DNA of 64,000 nt from Ryuthela nishihirai. Lineage: Eukaryota; Arthropoda; Arachnida; Araneae; Heptathelidae. The first letter of the stretch is position 1, and every line of letters starts with the position of its first letter. Below the pieces are notes generated by a model. That model saw only the letters and a list, made by a program, of their open reading frames with translations. It was not told where the DNA came from and did not search any database. Both the position numbers and the translations under genes were made by a program. The stretch is from NCBI GenBank assembly GCA_038380435.1, contig JAWZYU010000058.1:1302001-1366000 (forward strand), given 5' to 3'. This document shows, in pieces, positions 46,640 to 57,655 of the stretch.

Positions 46640-47241
46640 ATGTCTGATACAGCTGCAGAGACCAGTGTTCCAGCTGCGGTTTCACGTAAAAAGAGTGGCA
46701 AAGCAACTGCCGGAAAGCCGAAAAAATCGATTGCCGCTTCTCATCCTAAGGTGTCAGAGATTGTGATTTCGGCGATCACTGCACTGAAGGAAAGAGGTGG
46801 ATCGTCGTTGCAGTCTATCAAAAAATACATTGCCTCTCACTATAAGGTAGACATCGAACGTCTAGCTCCCTTTATCAAGAAATATCTCAAGACAGCAGTA
46901 GCCAGTGGGCAACTCGTTCAGACCAAAGGTAAAGGTGCAACTGGTTCCTTTAAGCTGAGTGCTACTGGTCAGAAGATGAAAGAAAAACCAGTAAAAATCA
47001 AAAGTGCTAAGAAAGAAGGAACAGCAAAAAAGCGAAAACCTCCAGTGTTGCAAGAAAGGTATCGAAGCCCAAAAAAACCAGTGAGAAGAAGAAAACGCCT
47101 GCAGAGAAGAAACCTTCCGCTGGCAAGAAAAGCAAACCTGCTAAGAGTCCAAAAAAAACCAAGGTGACCAAACCGAAAGCACCTAAACCTAAAAAAAGCA
47201 CTGCTACGAAGAAAACTGTTCCAAAGAAAACTTGGAAGTAG
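46640..47241 (+). CDS. Linker histone H1, one frameshift in the C-terminal tail
   Basis: The protein binds nucleosome entry/exit DNA and compacts chromatin. The N-terminal tail ([20 protein letters not shown]) leads into a complete winged-helix H15 domain at about residues 35-110 ([44 protein letters not shown]). The open frame as written gives 175 codons and ends at 47167. One base appears lost near 47032 next to an A-run. In the other frame the tail continues as typical Lys/Ala/Pro sequence ([19 protein letters not shown]) to TAG at 47239-47241, giving about 200 residues, normal for H1. The end differs from the second copy (TWK versus TGKK). It is intronless with a histone stem-loop 31 bases downstream. 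Either the frameshift is a sequencing error or the gene is newly dead. Confidence 0.85.
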
Positions 47242-47272
47242 TGAACTATAAAATAAGACATCAATAACAAAA

Positions 47273-47288
47273 GGCTCTTTTGAGAGGC
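47273..47288 (+). terminator. Histone 3' stem-loop of H1, one stem mismatch
   Basis: GGCTCTTTTGAGAGGC follows the H1 stop. The consensus would end AGAGCC, so one stem pair is lost. The second locus has the same mismatch (60264-60279). A purine-rich stretch (GTAGAAAGGATG) follows where U7 snRNA would pair. Confidence 0.8.
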
Positions 47289-47857
47289 ACATATTTTGTA
47301 GAAAGGATGCCCTACCGTACAAAAAAATTATCGTGAAATCACATTTTTTATACTCTACACGTAGGAAAAATAACCATCATAAGTATCTTACTGAAAAAGG
47401 AAATATTCACCACTGGAAAGATTTAGTAACCAAACATTAAGCTTACTTAATTTCATTACAATTTTATTACACGTAAATTTCGTCACTGATTTTAAATCCT
47501 AAAAAAATGTACGAGAAAACATCGCTAAACCTATATTATTCATAATAAATTATAAATTAATGACCAATCGGTAGCTTTCCATAGGTTGAAAGAACCGTAT
47601 TGTGGCAATTTATAAGACGCGATATGTAATAGTTTTATGAAAAGATTTTTTGTTTATCACAGTGTAACCAATTAAGAACATAGTTTAACACACTGAATAC
47701 GTTCCTATAACGAAACTAACTATTATTCTTGGCAGTGATATGTGCGGTTGGAGAAAATATTTAAATAGCCTACTTGGTTTACCTTTAGGAGTTCACGTAT
47801 AAAATGATAAATTTGCTAATACAGATACGATGGGTAATCCTTTAGACACTATGTATT
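47289..47857. other. Convergent H1-H4 intergenic region, duplicated at 60280-60738
   Basis: No gene is seen. The stretch to about 47742 aligns collinearly with the second locus, after which the second locus jumps into H4 coding sequence. Confidence 0.7.
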
Positions 47858-47873
47858 AGCCCTGAAAAGGGCT
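47858..47873 (-). terminator. Histone 3' stem-loop of H4, perfect
   Basis: On the minus strand it reads AGCCCTTTTCAGGGCT, the canonical replication-dependent histone stem-loop with fully paired stem and TTTC-type loop, about 33 bases after the H4 stop codon. Confidence 0.9.
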
Positions 47874-47905
47874 TTTTGGTTTCTTTTTTTTTGGTTTATT
47901 TTTCT

Positions 47906-48217
<312 letters not shown>

Positions 48218-48419
48218 TACGTTCACTACTAAGATAAAGCTATTTGAATTCAATTGAATAACTCTCCTTCAAAGTAGAACTGATGTGCTTGCTTGCTTGC
48301 TTACACATCAACAAATGAATCTTCTTGCTACCAGGAATCCACCCGGTAGCAAACTCATTCAGAAGCATTATATAATTAGTGAGTAGAACTGATGTGAAAT
48401 GGCACAAACTGTTTTTCGG

Positions 48420-48530
48420 GAAAGTTGTTGCACGTTTCGATCGGACCACCGGGAAAACTTTCGCGTCCAACAACTGTGATTGGTTGGTTTCGGTGGACAC
48501 TCTTACGTACAGTGAACAACACTGAATTTT
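48420..48530 (-). promoter_or_regulatory. Possible H4 upstream control region
   Basis: On the minus strand, upstream of the H4 start, a tandem CCAACCAATCAC motif (CCAAT box type, about 48475-48490) sits near GGTGGTCCGATCG. A 15-base direct repeat AGTAGAACTGATGTG (48273-48287 and 48382-48396) separates it from the H4 start and may mark a small insertion. No H3 frame was found on the other side, although divergent H3-H4 pairs are common. Confidence 0.35.
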
Positions 48531-48540
48531 CACGTAAATA

Positions 48541-48734
48541 AAAAAAAATAAACACCCCCTCAAGCAGCTGCTTGCCACAGAGGTCTGATAGTAGCCTGTC
48601 AGTTTATATGCCAGAGTAGAAGGTCTGAGAGGATGGCAGGACCTCAGCAGAAAAACGACACATACATCCATGCCTTACCCGGGGCTCGAACCCAGGTCCC
48701 TTAGATCAGTAGCCAAGCGTGCTAACCACTCGAC
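48541..48734 (-). mobile_element. SINE family A
   Basis: A full-length minus-strand copy: tail ACACCCCCTCAAGCAGCTGC at the left, body, and head with B box (GGGGCTCGAACCCAGG) and A box region (GTGCTAACCACTCGACTA) at the right. It lies just upstream of the H4 control region. No target duplication is clear. The 143-codon frame at 48240-48671 crosses it by chance. Confidence 0.88.
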
Positions 48735-48739
48735 TACTC

Positions 48740-49345
48740 AAAAAATAATGTAAAAAACTATTTATGTATTCTACCATGTACTAATACTCCTTTAGGTAAT
48801 TTTCGGTAATGTCTAATAGACCATTACGAGAAAAACGCAGTGCTGACGTGGTTGCCAGAAACGCCACTAATTTACAATAAATTAATGAACGTTTTTCGTT
48901 TTAGTCACAAATAAAAATCATTAAAATTGAATTCGAGATAACCAATCAATACGTTATCACTCACGTCGCCATAAAAAAAAAAATTCACATTTTTCCTTTT
49001 ATATGAAATTTATTTTATTCAAAAATTTATTTCTAAGCAGAATTTATAAACTTAATATAGGAACACCTGCCTATAAACCATTGCATTTTAAAACGAATTA
49101 AAAAAAACTTCCAACTGAGCAACATGTCTAAGAAAATAATTAATAGATCAGACTTTATCAACCTAGAAAATAGTACAAAAAATTAATGTTTAATAAATTA
49201 CCAGTAGTAAGTTCTTTAACTTTCCCAAATCTTGAAAAAGAATTCTAAGTTTACCATGTATTAGAAACGTATGGAACACCAACTAACGGTTAGACTTTGA
49301 ATGAAATATTTCTTTCTGTTCTTGGTAAATTACTGGCTTTTGCTG
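48740..49345. other. No gene recognised
   Basis: A/T-rich sequence without long open frames or recognisable repeats. Confidence 0.3.
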
Positions 49346-49349
49346 TTAG

Positions 49350-49585
49350 TTTTGGAAAGACCACCGTCCTTGGGATGGAACATTAAGTGGTGAGCCGTAC
49401 CCTACGCACTTTGAAGAACACGCTGGATGGCCTTGACGGGAGGCTATCTTATATATCCGAATGGCTGTTCCATTGGGTCCCCTCCTCGAACGGTATCTGG
49501 GTCTTCTACGTCCTTGTGACCTAACTATTTAACCGATGGTGTGCAAGAAAGTGCCGCTCAGAGGTGAAACAACCCAACTCTCAGC
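49350..49585 (+). mobile_element. SINE family B, 5'-truncated
   Basis: It begins within the core (CCGTCCTTGGGATGGAACAT) and runs through AAGAACACGCTGGATGGCCT, TTGACGGGAGGCTA and GCCGCTCAGAGGTGAAACAA. The tRNA-like head is missing. It is degraded relative to 55590-55970. Confidence 0.8.
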
Positions 49586-50234
49586 TTTTTTCGAAATTCA
49601 AAACTCGAATTTTAATTGCATTTCGGAAAACCTCGAGAAGGACCGCCCATTATCATTTAACGTTCAATTAATACCCTAAGACCGGATTTAACCTATTAAT
49701 TATGAAACCTCTCAAAATTTCAAAATAAATTATTTACAATGAATAATTTAAAAATAAAAAATAATTTTAAAAGTCATAGTGTAATATCCAATCTTCAGAG
49801 TTTGTATTATTTGAAAATCAACTACTTTCTATTCAGAATCCTGTTGAAAACATTTTATAATATATCTCATAATTTGAATGCTAAATCGTTGACTTAATAA
49901 ACAATTGCCTTTTCATAAATACGTCTTCACGGTTTTTTTTTATAAACTTCCGCCTTCGGTAAAAGTGATATCCACTCTTTGCTCCCTTAAAATTTAATTC
50001 CCCCCTTGCGCGTTTATTCCCGTTTCCTATTTGAATTATAAACTCTGATAATTACCTCACTGTGACTAAGCATTCGCTATATAACGTCTGTTATCGCAAT
50101 ATATGGATTTCAAATCAAGTATACGTCTGAAAATACCAAATCTATTTTTTATACTCCGCAACCGCTTCTTATTGTTCTTCGCGTCGCCGGAAATACGAGA
50201 ATATCCAAAATTATATCGCATAAAGCTTATTTCG
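49586..50234. other. No gene recognised
   Basis: A/T-rich intergenic sequence. No motif or repeat is supported. Confidence 0.3.
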
Positions 50235-50523
50235 ATAACCGGAAGTGCATGATATTGTTTCGTCAAAGTAGCAACGTATATGTAGTATTATTGAAAATAT
50301 GAGCATATTTAGGTGTAAAATGCAGTTGATATGAGAGAGATTTCTTATAAGATTTGAATTTCATAATATGTAGATCTGATGTGAATTATTTCTGTATTAG
50401 ACGGTGAAATTATTAATCAAGTCTAGATATTTGGTGAGAAAAAATTTCCATGTTCGAATAATGTTTAAATCTGATAATGTAAAGTGACAGTTTCGCAGAA
50501 AGGAAGCGGAAATGATCGTAAGT
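50235..50523 (+). promoter_or_regulatory. Possible TATA-less promoter and first exon end
   Basis: ACCGGAAGTG at 50235-50244 is a consensus ETS site, a common element of TATA-less promoters. AGGAAGCGGAAATGATC precedes a strong donor-like GTAAGT at 50518-50523. This could be a promoter and non-coding first exon of a host gene. No protein evidence supports it. Confidence 0.3.
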
Positions 50524-51513
50524 TCTGAGTTATGTAGCTCACTTAAATATAGTTTATTGTTGATTCTTATTTTAATTTCCTTTGCTGTTAAGAGGTTTAA
50601 AAATAATTCAATCTGTGTAATTTATCCAGTTTTCTTTTGAGCTGTGCTTTTTAAATTTCGAATTGAGGTTTGGAGAAAAACTATTTAAGAATAGCAGGAT
50701 TGGTTTCTTTTTTTTAAGTATGATGTTGTACTTTTTTATCTAGTTTTTCGTGTAGGTATGTTGTGTGTATATATAGGGCATTTGATATTTCTAGTGTTGA
50801 GGTGTATTTGGTGTAAATGTTCGAGTTAATATGATTTTGTGTGATGAATAGTGTACAGTAGTGTAGTTTAAAATGTATTGTAAAGAATTGGAGATGTTTT
50901 TTTAATTTATTACGTAGTAATATGTTGGCAACTTTTTGTTATTTTTCAAGGTGTTTTGATATTTATGTGATTTGTGATTTGGATGGGTTGTTGGTGTGAA
51001 TATGGATGGTGCGTGTTTGAAAGTAAAGGAAGGAAGTAAGTTAAGGAAGTTAAGGAAGTAAGGGGGTACGCAGTGGAATATTGAATGCGAGTGGATGCTA
51101 TTGAAGAGGCGGGTCCCGTGACGAGTGCGTTGCTCCGCAGGGGCAAGAAACAATAATTCACAACAATCGTCACAACTATTTTACTCCTAAAAACTGTCGT
51201 TTTCAGAAGGATATTAGAAGTGATTTGAACTACTCTAGGCACCAAATATTGCCTGGAACGAGAGGGTAAAGAAGGTACAGGTAAAGAATTATTTTTTATG
51301 TGAAGTTCCAAAACAGGATCTATGATACAATAACACTCCCCCCCCCCCTCTACAAGGTTTTTTTCTGTTTTGAATTTTCTGGCCTGCCACTTTGTAATTA
51401 GCAAGTAATAGCAGCCAGTGGTAAGTAATAGCAGCTCTGCCTTTCATGTAGCACTAGAGAGTAATTGTCTAGTGTGAAATGGAGTAAAGGCTGTAACGTG
51501 GCGTCCCCGTGAG
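50524..51513. other. No gene recognised; possible intron or 5' UTR sequence
   Basis: T-rich sequence to about 50990, then more balanced composition with GAAGTTAAGGAAGTAAG short repeats near 51035. Minus-strand open frames here (50902-51404) are Leu/Pro/Thr-rich without a domain. Confidence 0.3.
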
Positions 51514-51564
51514 ATGGCACGTGAGCAGGAGGAATACTCGGCGCAGAGACCTCCGGCGGCAGAG
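51514..51564 (+). CDS. Candidate first coding exon of an unknown host gene
   Basis: A GC-rich island carries ATG at 51514 in a good Kozak context (GAGATGG) followed by 17 codons, MAREQEEYSAQRPPAAE, ending exactly at a consensus donor, GAG followed by GTAAGT (51565-51570), phase 0. The composition stands out from the A/T-rich surroundings. The product is not recognised and no downstream exon was found, so this is a hypothesis from signals alone. A chance match cannot be excluded. Confidence 0.3.
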
Positions 51565-51764
51565 GTAAGTGTCGCGAGGAAGTAGCACTTTAAGAAAAGG
51601 AATGCCTGCCACCATGCCCAGGCCCCTAAACGTACCCAAGTTCTCTATGTGAAATCAGTTTAAATGTGTCTTCCATATACCTAGGAATCTTTAACACCCC
51701 ACCCGAAAATATTTTTTTTTTTACTGCACGTCCCACATTGAGAAGCCCTAGTGTAAATAATAAC

Positions 51765-51872
51765 GGATCAAGCATCTGCTTGCCACAGAGGTCTGACGGC
51801 ATCTGTGCTTAACCTGCGGGTCAAACCCACGTCTCTTAGAACTGTAGCCAATGCCACTGCCCTGCGACAGGT
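51765..51872 (-). mobile_element. SINE family A, degraded and internally deleted
   Basis: The left part reads CTTGCCACAGAGGTCTGACG (family A body), and the right part GCGGGTCAAACCCACGTCTC with TAGCCAATGCCACTGCCCTG is a degraded tRNA-like head. About 90 bases of the middle are missing. Confidence 0.65.
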
Positions 51873-52749
51873 GTGTGAATTGTATAGCCAAATGAAATTT
51901 GCAATGTGTTTCGACAGTTTGTTTCTGCAACTAGAAGTGCATTTTTTTTCTCAGGCAGTGCACCACATTAAGCTGTCCATCATCAAAGTATTTCAAAAAC
52001 ATGATATTGTACTAACACCATCTCATAAATACTTCCTATCTGTATCTCACTCGTAGGTGCACTAACCAAAATTTTATATTCCTCATCAGGGCTCTAAAGG
52101 AAATGAAATCAAATTATTATTAGTATTTTTGACCCTATGAGAAATACTTCTCAGTAATTATTAAATACTACAGAGATCTATTTCTTTCCTAAGTTCTACA
52201 TCCCCAAAAATTACATGAAACACATCTTTTCCACCACTACTACATCCCTCGATATTTCACAGATAAAAAAACCTCTCCTTAAAACACACGACCTATAAAA
52301 TGGTAATACAAAAAAAAAAAACTCCCCTACCGAATTGTGTATTCGGTGACCTAATTTTTTAATGTATAGAATGTAAAAATTCCTACTTTTTTTTCTTTTT
52401 TTTTACTTAGCACACAATATTATATACTAAACACATAAGTAATATTACAGTAATTTCCTAATGGCGTTGTAGTTTGTTCTGTATTTAAATGAAACTGTTG
52501 TAAAAGTATTTCACATCGGTATGCTACTGAGATGTATAAATAAAATCATATGTTCAAAGTTATATTTCTTATTTTTTTATTTCGCAGAGAAAACAATAAT
52601 TTGACAACCTCTGTCTCTCATGTCAAAATATTAACTTTTTATTAAAATAATGCATTTATTTAAATTTTACATGCGACTGGGACTTTGGTGAACAAGCATT
52701 TCCTATCCACAGAAAACTCCTACCAGGAGTGTTCATTCTACCACACATG
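51873..52749. other. No gene recognised; upstream of histone H2B
   Basis: A/T-rich intergenic sequence. No H2A frame was found on the minus strand, although H2A and H2B are often divergent neighbours. Confidence 0.35.
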
Positions 52750-52909
52750 GCTCACAGAGAGGTCCGCATAAACAGCGGTACGATCCGTCCGGAGTTTTTG
52801 AAAGGGGATTGCAACCAGAACACAAGAATATTCAATTTGGAGATTTCAAGAGCGAGTTCTCAGATTTTTAATTTCCAAACAAGGATTTGTTCCAGCATCT
52901 GTAGAGAAA
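52750..52909 (+). promoter_or_regulatory. Histone H2B upstream region
   Basis: GCTCACAGAGAGGTCCG at 52750-52766 matches the H1 upstream block with one mismatch and is followed by a weak TATA-like CATAAAC. The start codon lies 144 bases further. Confidence 0.5.
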
Positions 52910-53050
52910 ATGCCGCCTCAACCTTCAAGAAAAGCTGTGAAAAAAGCAGGAAAGGCGCAAAAAGCCGTTCGTGCTGGCGATAAGAAGAAACGCGAGAAGG
53001 AGACGAAAGAGAGTTTCAGTATCTACATATACAAAGTTCTAAATCTCTGA
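52910..53050 (+). pseudogene. Histone H2B, N-terminal part only
   Basis: The frame reads [40 protein letters not shown] and then YKVL, which is the H2B N-tail and start of the first histone-fold helix (consensus [19 protein letters not shown]). After codon 44 (53041) it runs into unrelated bases and a TGA at 53048-53050. From about 53060 the sequence is RTE copy j. About 80 residues of the histone fold are therefore missing. No continuation was found on the far side of the RTE segment. Confidence 0.88.
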
Positions 53051-53054
53051 ATAG

Positions 53055-55222
53055 TTCTCTGATCCACACATCCCCTACCACTTCTAAATCCACATTGCTC
53101 ATCAGGCAATTGACTGTCAACCAGATTCTTAATTCTATTAAGCACAATCATGGAAAGAACTTTAACTGGAACAGAGAGTAGGCTGATACCCCTATAGTTA
53201 TCACAAGAACTGCGATCACCTTTTTTGAAAATAGGGATAACAATAGCTCTGGTAAAATCCTTAGAAACCATGCCTTTATCATAAAAGATATTCAGAATTT
53301 CAGTCATCCAAGTGGTAACCGAAATATTCCCAGCTCTGAGCATTTCTGTATTAATTTCATCTACCCCTGGGGATTTATGAAGTTTAAGTTTAGGAACAGC
53401 CAAAATAACTTCAGATCTTGTTATAGGGCCAATATTAAAGCCAATGCGTCTATCGTCATTACAAATTATAGTAGTAGAACTAACCGCATTGTTTCAAAAT
53501 CACTGAAATTCTCAGTCAACCTAGCCACGACAGAATCCTCCCCTTTCTTAACCTTACCTTGTTTATCCTTCAATCCTTGTATGCCTGTCCGTTTTCTACC
53601 ACATAAAACATTAACTATCTGGTACAGCTCTCTGCTGATGTGCTGTCTAACTGCTTCCTCAGCTTTGTCAGCCAAACCATCAAGCCAAAGATTCTTTCCT
53701 ATCAGCAGCTAACTGATCTTTTACACGTTTGATAAGTTCTCTGTAATGCTTTCTATTAGGACAAGTAGGGTATTGATTAAGAACATTCCTGCAGTTCTTT
53801 CTTTGCGAAATAAGCTCAAGTGCCTTATCACTCAGATAATTCTGCTTCTTCTGCTGCTTTTTTCCTAAAAGAGTACTGTTAGTGTCCAAAAAAGCCTGTT
53901 TAAAATGATCCCATTCTTCCTCAACTTCAGTAGTAAGCATACCATGACTGTCATAATGACTAAGTAACCTATCATGGTAAGCTTCGGCTATAACTGGGTC
54001 TTTCAGAGCTTCAGTATTAAAAGCAAATTTTTTAACCCTAGCACAACACTTTTTAAGTTTAAGTTGCAAGACACTTTTAACAAGGTAATGGTCAGATCCA
54101 ATTTCAGCTCCCCTATATGACCTAGTATTCCTAACAGAACTAGCCCATTTGCTGTTAATTATATAATCAATCATATTCTTATGCAGCCCATTGGGTGAAA
54201 CCCATGTGTAGTTATGTATGTTGCGGTGTTTGTAATAAGTGTTAGTTATTGTGAATAAATTGAGTTTACTTACCTGTAGGAGACGTTGCCCAATGCCAGT
54301 GCAAGCTACCAATACCAAAAGGTCCTACTACTCCTGTCCATAGGTCAGAGTCAGTACCAACTTTGGCATTGAAGTCACCTAGAACAAGGGTAATATCTCC
54401 TTTCTTGACAGAATTCAAAATATCCCGAAGTTGTCCGTAAAACCTATCCTTCTCAACCTCATCGGCATCCTCAGTGGGGGCATAACAGCAGATAACATTC
54501 AAGTCTTTAACTATTGTCTGAAATTTTGCTGTAAGAAACCTTTTATTAATGCACTCATATCCTAGAATAACATCATTGGTATGTCTGCTGAGAAGCAGAC
54601 CAAAGCCTTGGTTGTGCTTATTATCGTCCGTCTTGAAAAGAAAAATTTAAGATTATTTTTAAGAATCTGAACTTTATGTGTCCATCTGGTCTCTTGCAAA
54701 ACGAGAATATGTAAATTATAATGGTGGAATTCTTGTGTGAGGACATCAAGAGAAAAAACTCTGTGCAGAGTCTTCACATTCCAACTACCTATGGAGAGAA
54801 AATGGTTAGTGGGATGTTTAAAGAAACTATGTTTATTGAGACAGCGAATGCCGACAATATCAAACAGCCCCCTAATCGCAGACATGGGGCAAAGACCCGT
54901 TCCCCCACCACTAAAGGGTAAAGCCATCTACACTGGAAGACTTCCTCAAATGTAGAATTTGACGATGCCAATAGAAGCAAAGAGTTCAGATGCCTGCGAT
55001 GACCTCTGCTCAGGATTATCCACCAGCTGATAAACATATCCTGTGAATCTATTCACTTGGGACTGTCAACCCACAAACAAACAGAAAACACAGCGGAAGA
55101 TTTTCCCTCCACAGAAGCCCACCAGTGCAGCAAAATCAGGATCCATAATCAAGCTCAGAGCCATATATCTGTCCAGTTCAGTGGGTTTATATGGTCAGCA
55201 CCAGGACCCTGTGTGGTTGAAA
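53055..55222 (-). mobile_element. RTE copy j, missing its 3' half
   Basis: Minus-strand order is 5' UTR (about 55222-54950), endonuclease (54927-54266, with LQETRW, CCYAPTED, VLGDFNAKVG), linker (54318-53680) and the first half of the RT (53403-53060: FKKGDRSSCDNYRGIS, GFRSGRGCVDQ). It stops before the YADD box, so the 3' half and the (GAT)n tail are absent. Frames are broken at several points. Confidence 0.88.
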
Positions 55223-55383
55223 AGTCGTTTTCGGTAAAAACTTTGGTATTTGCGAGTAATCCGAAGATTAATATTATTGTTTTGACCCAGAAATGAAAAT
55301 TAAGACTTATGTGCACGTCGTGGTGTAATAAGATAGGAATGGATTTGCATCGCACCTTAAGGCTTTTGCCGAACGTTTGCAGT

Positions 55384-55478
55384 GAAAAACACACAAACAG
55401 CGATGCCTTACTCGGGCTGGAACCCAGGTCCCTTAGATCAGTAGCCAAGCGCGCTAACCACTCGGCCATGGGACGGCG
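55384..55478 (-). mobile_element. SINE family A head fragment
   Basis: The tRNA-like portion only: TGGAACCCAGGTCCC (B box region) and GCGCGCTAACCACTCGGCCA (A box region) in reverse. Confidence 0.75.
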
Positions 55479-55589
55479 AATAGTCTTATTCGGGCAACCA
55501 TTATAAAGAAAGTGAACCCACTTTTTCCTTTTCCACTGCATGCGTTTCGTTTGCGGATTTTCTGCTACTCTCTCCCGCCACCTTTTGGG

Positions 55590-56078
55590 GCGGGGGTGGC
55601 TCAGTCGGTAGCGTGCCAGGCTCGTAAGCTGTAGTTCCCAGGTTCGAGTCCCAGCTGGGTCAGCGTTGAGATTTATCTCCGCAAAATTCCCCCCCCCCAC
55701 TTCCCACGGTCAGTAGGGGACACCGATGGGCTTGGAAAGGCCGTCGTCCGTCGGATGGGACGTTAAGCCATGGCCCCGTGTGTGGGAGAGCCATACCCTG
55801 TGCACGTTAAAGAACACGCTGGATGGCCTTGACGGGAGGCTACCATCTGTCTCCCAACAGCTGTTCCAGTGGGTCCCCTCCCCCAACCTTCTCTGAGCCT
55901 TCGGGGTCCATGTGACCTGACCATTTAGCCCACGGTGTTCAAAAAAGTGCCGCTCAGAGGTAAAACAACCCAACCCCTCCCCCAACCTTCTCTGAGCGTT
56001 CGGTGTCCATGTGATCTGGCCATTTAGCCCATGGTGTGCAAAAAAGTGCCGCTCAGAGGTAAAACAACCTAAAGCCAT
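55590..56078 (+). mobile_element. SINE family B, best-preserved copy, with 3' tandem duplication
   Basis: Head: GGGGGTGGCTCAGTCGGTAG (A box) and CCAGGTTCGAGTCCCAGC (B box). Core: GGATGGGACGTTAAGCC and GTGCACGTTAAAGAACACGC. Then GACGGGAGGCTACCATCTGT, the stretch that became the minisatellite unit at 35 kb. Tail: GCCGCTCAGAGGTAAAACAA, reached at about 55970. The last 100 bases (CCCCTCCCCCAACCTTCTCT to CAGAGGTAAAACAACC) are then repeated once, to 56072. Confidence 0.88.
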
Positions 56079-56362
56079 AAAACGACATCGAAAAATGTGA
56101 CCATAAAAGCGGCATCTTGGTTCTTGTAGAAATTTTTTCTTCAATAGAAATATTTTTTCAGAATTAAATTCAAATGGGGATTTTCAAAAAGGCGCCGTGT
56201 GAACAATGTTACATCAAAAGAAATCGTGTAAATAGGGAATTTAAATTTCTTTTCTGATCTGTGTTAAATCAAAAACGTGTAAAAAGAGTAATATACTTGA
56301 TTGAGATTCAAATTTGTCACTCATTAACCTAAACTGATTGCATTGTTGCTACCGTAAGTAAG

Positions 56363-56452
56363 CACCTCAGCAGAAAAGCAACATCAATGCCTTACCCTAG
56401 GTTCGAACCCAGGTCTCTTAGATCAGTAGCCTAGCGCGATAAGCATTCAACC
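56363..56452 (-). mobile_element. SINE family A head fragment
   Basis: CTCAGCAGAAAAGCAACATC, then TAGGTTCGAACCCAGGTCTC (B box) and TAGCCTAGCGCGATAAGC (degraded A box region), in reverse orientation. Body and tail are missing. Confidence 0.7.
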
Positions 56453-56974
56453 TTAAAAAAATAAATCCTTCCTAATAAACAATAGGAATAATCTAATTCA
56501 ATGAACCCAATTCTGTTTCTGATAGGTTCCCGAGAAAACCGTCTAAAAAATAAACCTTTAAAAAAAATACAATGCATATGAAAAAATAGATACGAAAATC
56601 TTTAAATCTCCTAAAATTAGTGCTGCCTGTGAATACGGGTTAATGATAAACTAGCAAAAACACCGAGATGACGTCAGCAGTACTGTTTCGTTGTGTAGCC
56701 AACAGTTTTTTGCATAATATATTACAGGCAGTTTGAAGTTTTAAAAATAAAAATAAAAAATTCTTTATATACTTATTTCCTTTAAAACCAAACCGATAGG
56801 TTTTAATTTGAACAAAATAAATAAAAGGGTTTACTAACAATTGTGACACCGTGGAGACACCCAATTTATAGAAATTGAATCATCACGGACATGATATCAT
56901 GTTTTATAGGATAAGGTCTGCCGCATTACTAAATACAATCTCAAAACATATACGGTCAGAAGGAGTAAAGATGG
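56453..56974. other. No gene recognised
   Basis: A/T-rich sequence. A perfect CRE palindrome TGACGTCA lies at 56669-56676. No exon is attached. Confidence 0.3.
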
Positions 56975-57165
56975 AAGAAGCAGTGGTCAAGTCGTTAGGC
57001 GTCCACGCTGCGAATCTGAAATTTTGAGGATCGAGTCACACTTCGGGCAACGTTAAGATTTAATCCCGTTGTTCTGCGAATGAAAAAGGGAACACCAACA
57101 GGTTTGCAAAGTCGCTGTGAAGTTAACTCATGGTTGACCTATGCAGGAAATAAAAGCCCGCCCCC
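56975..57165 (+). mobile_element. tRNA-derived SINE head and body, family B-like
   Basis: GTGGTCAAGTCGTTAGGCGT (A-box region) and GGATCGAGTCACACTTCGGG (B-box region) lead into AACGTTAAGATTTAATCCC and AAAGGGAACACCAACAGG. These parallel GCGTTGAGATTTATC and TAGGGGACACCGATGGG of family B. It is degraded and lacks the rest of the body. Confidence 0.6.
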
Positions 57166-57436
57166 CCCAAAAAAAAGTTTATTTCTTATTCTACAGCGGC
57201 CAAGTTTATGTTAAATGTTAGGAACGTGAGGCCCGAACGGAACAAGTTCCATGTCACATGAAACCTCGTTAAGTAGGTAATGCTGCTGTCCATAAAACTA
57301 ACAAACTTCGTTTTCTTTCCCCTCAAAATAGAAGAAATTTACTAGTTACTACATGTTCGGACAGCAAAGAATTGCGAATTTCCTTTGAAATGGAAACTCG
57401 TATGAGGATCCGTGTGTGGGAGACAGTGTGGAGTCT
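57166..57436. other. No gene recognised
   Basis: Unassigned sequence between a SINE fragment and an RTE fragment. Confidence 0.3.
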
Positions 57437-57655
57437 GTAAAACCTTTTTTCTCATCCTCATCGGCATTCTCAGTGGGGGCATAACAGTAGATAAGATTGA
57501 AGTCCTTAACGCTTGTCTGTAATTATGCTGTAAAGAACCTTTCATTAATGCACTCTTATCCTAGAAGAGCATCACTAGCGTGTCTGCTGAGAAGCAGACC
57601 CACGCCTTGGTGATATTTATTGTCTTTCCTCCCCGAAAAGAGATATTTGAGATAC
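57437..57655 (-). pseudogene. RTE fragment, copy k (endonuclease)
   Basis: The minus-strand translation shows CFSADTLVMLF-type shifted frame and the stretch for ECINERFFTA and CYYAPTENADEDE, between the catalytic Glu and the GDFN box. Both ends are truncated. Confidence 0.78.
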
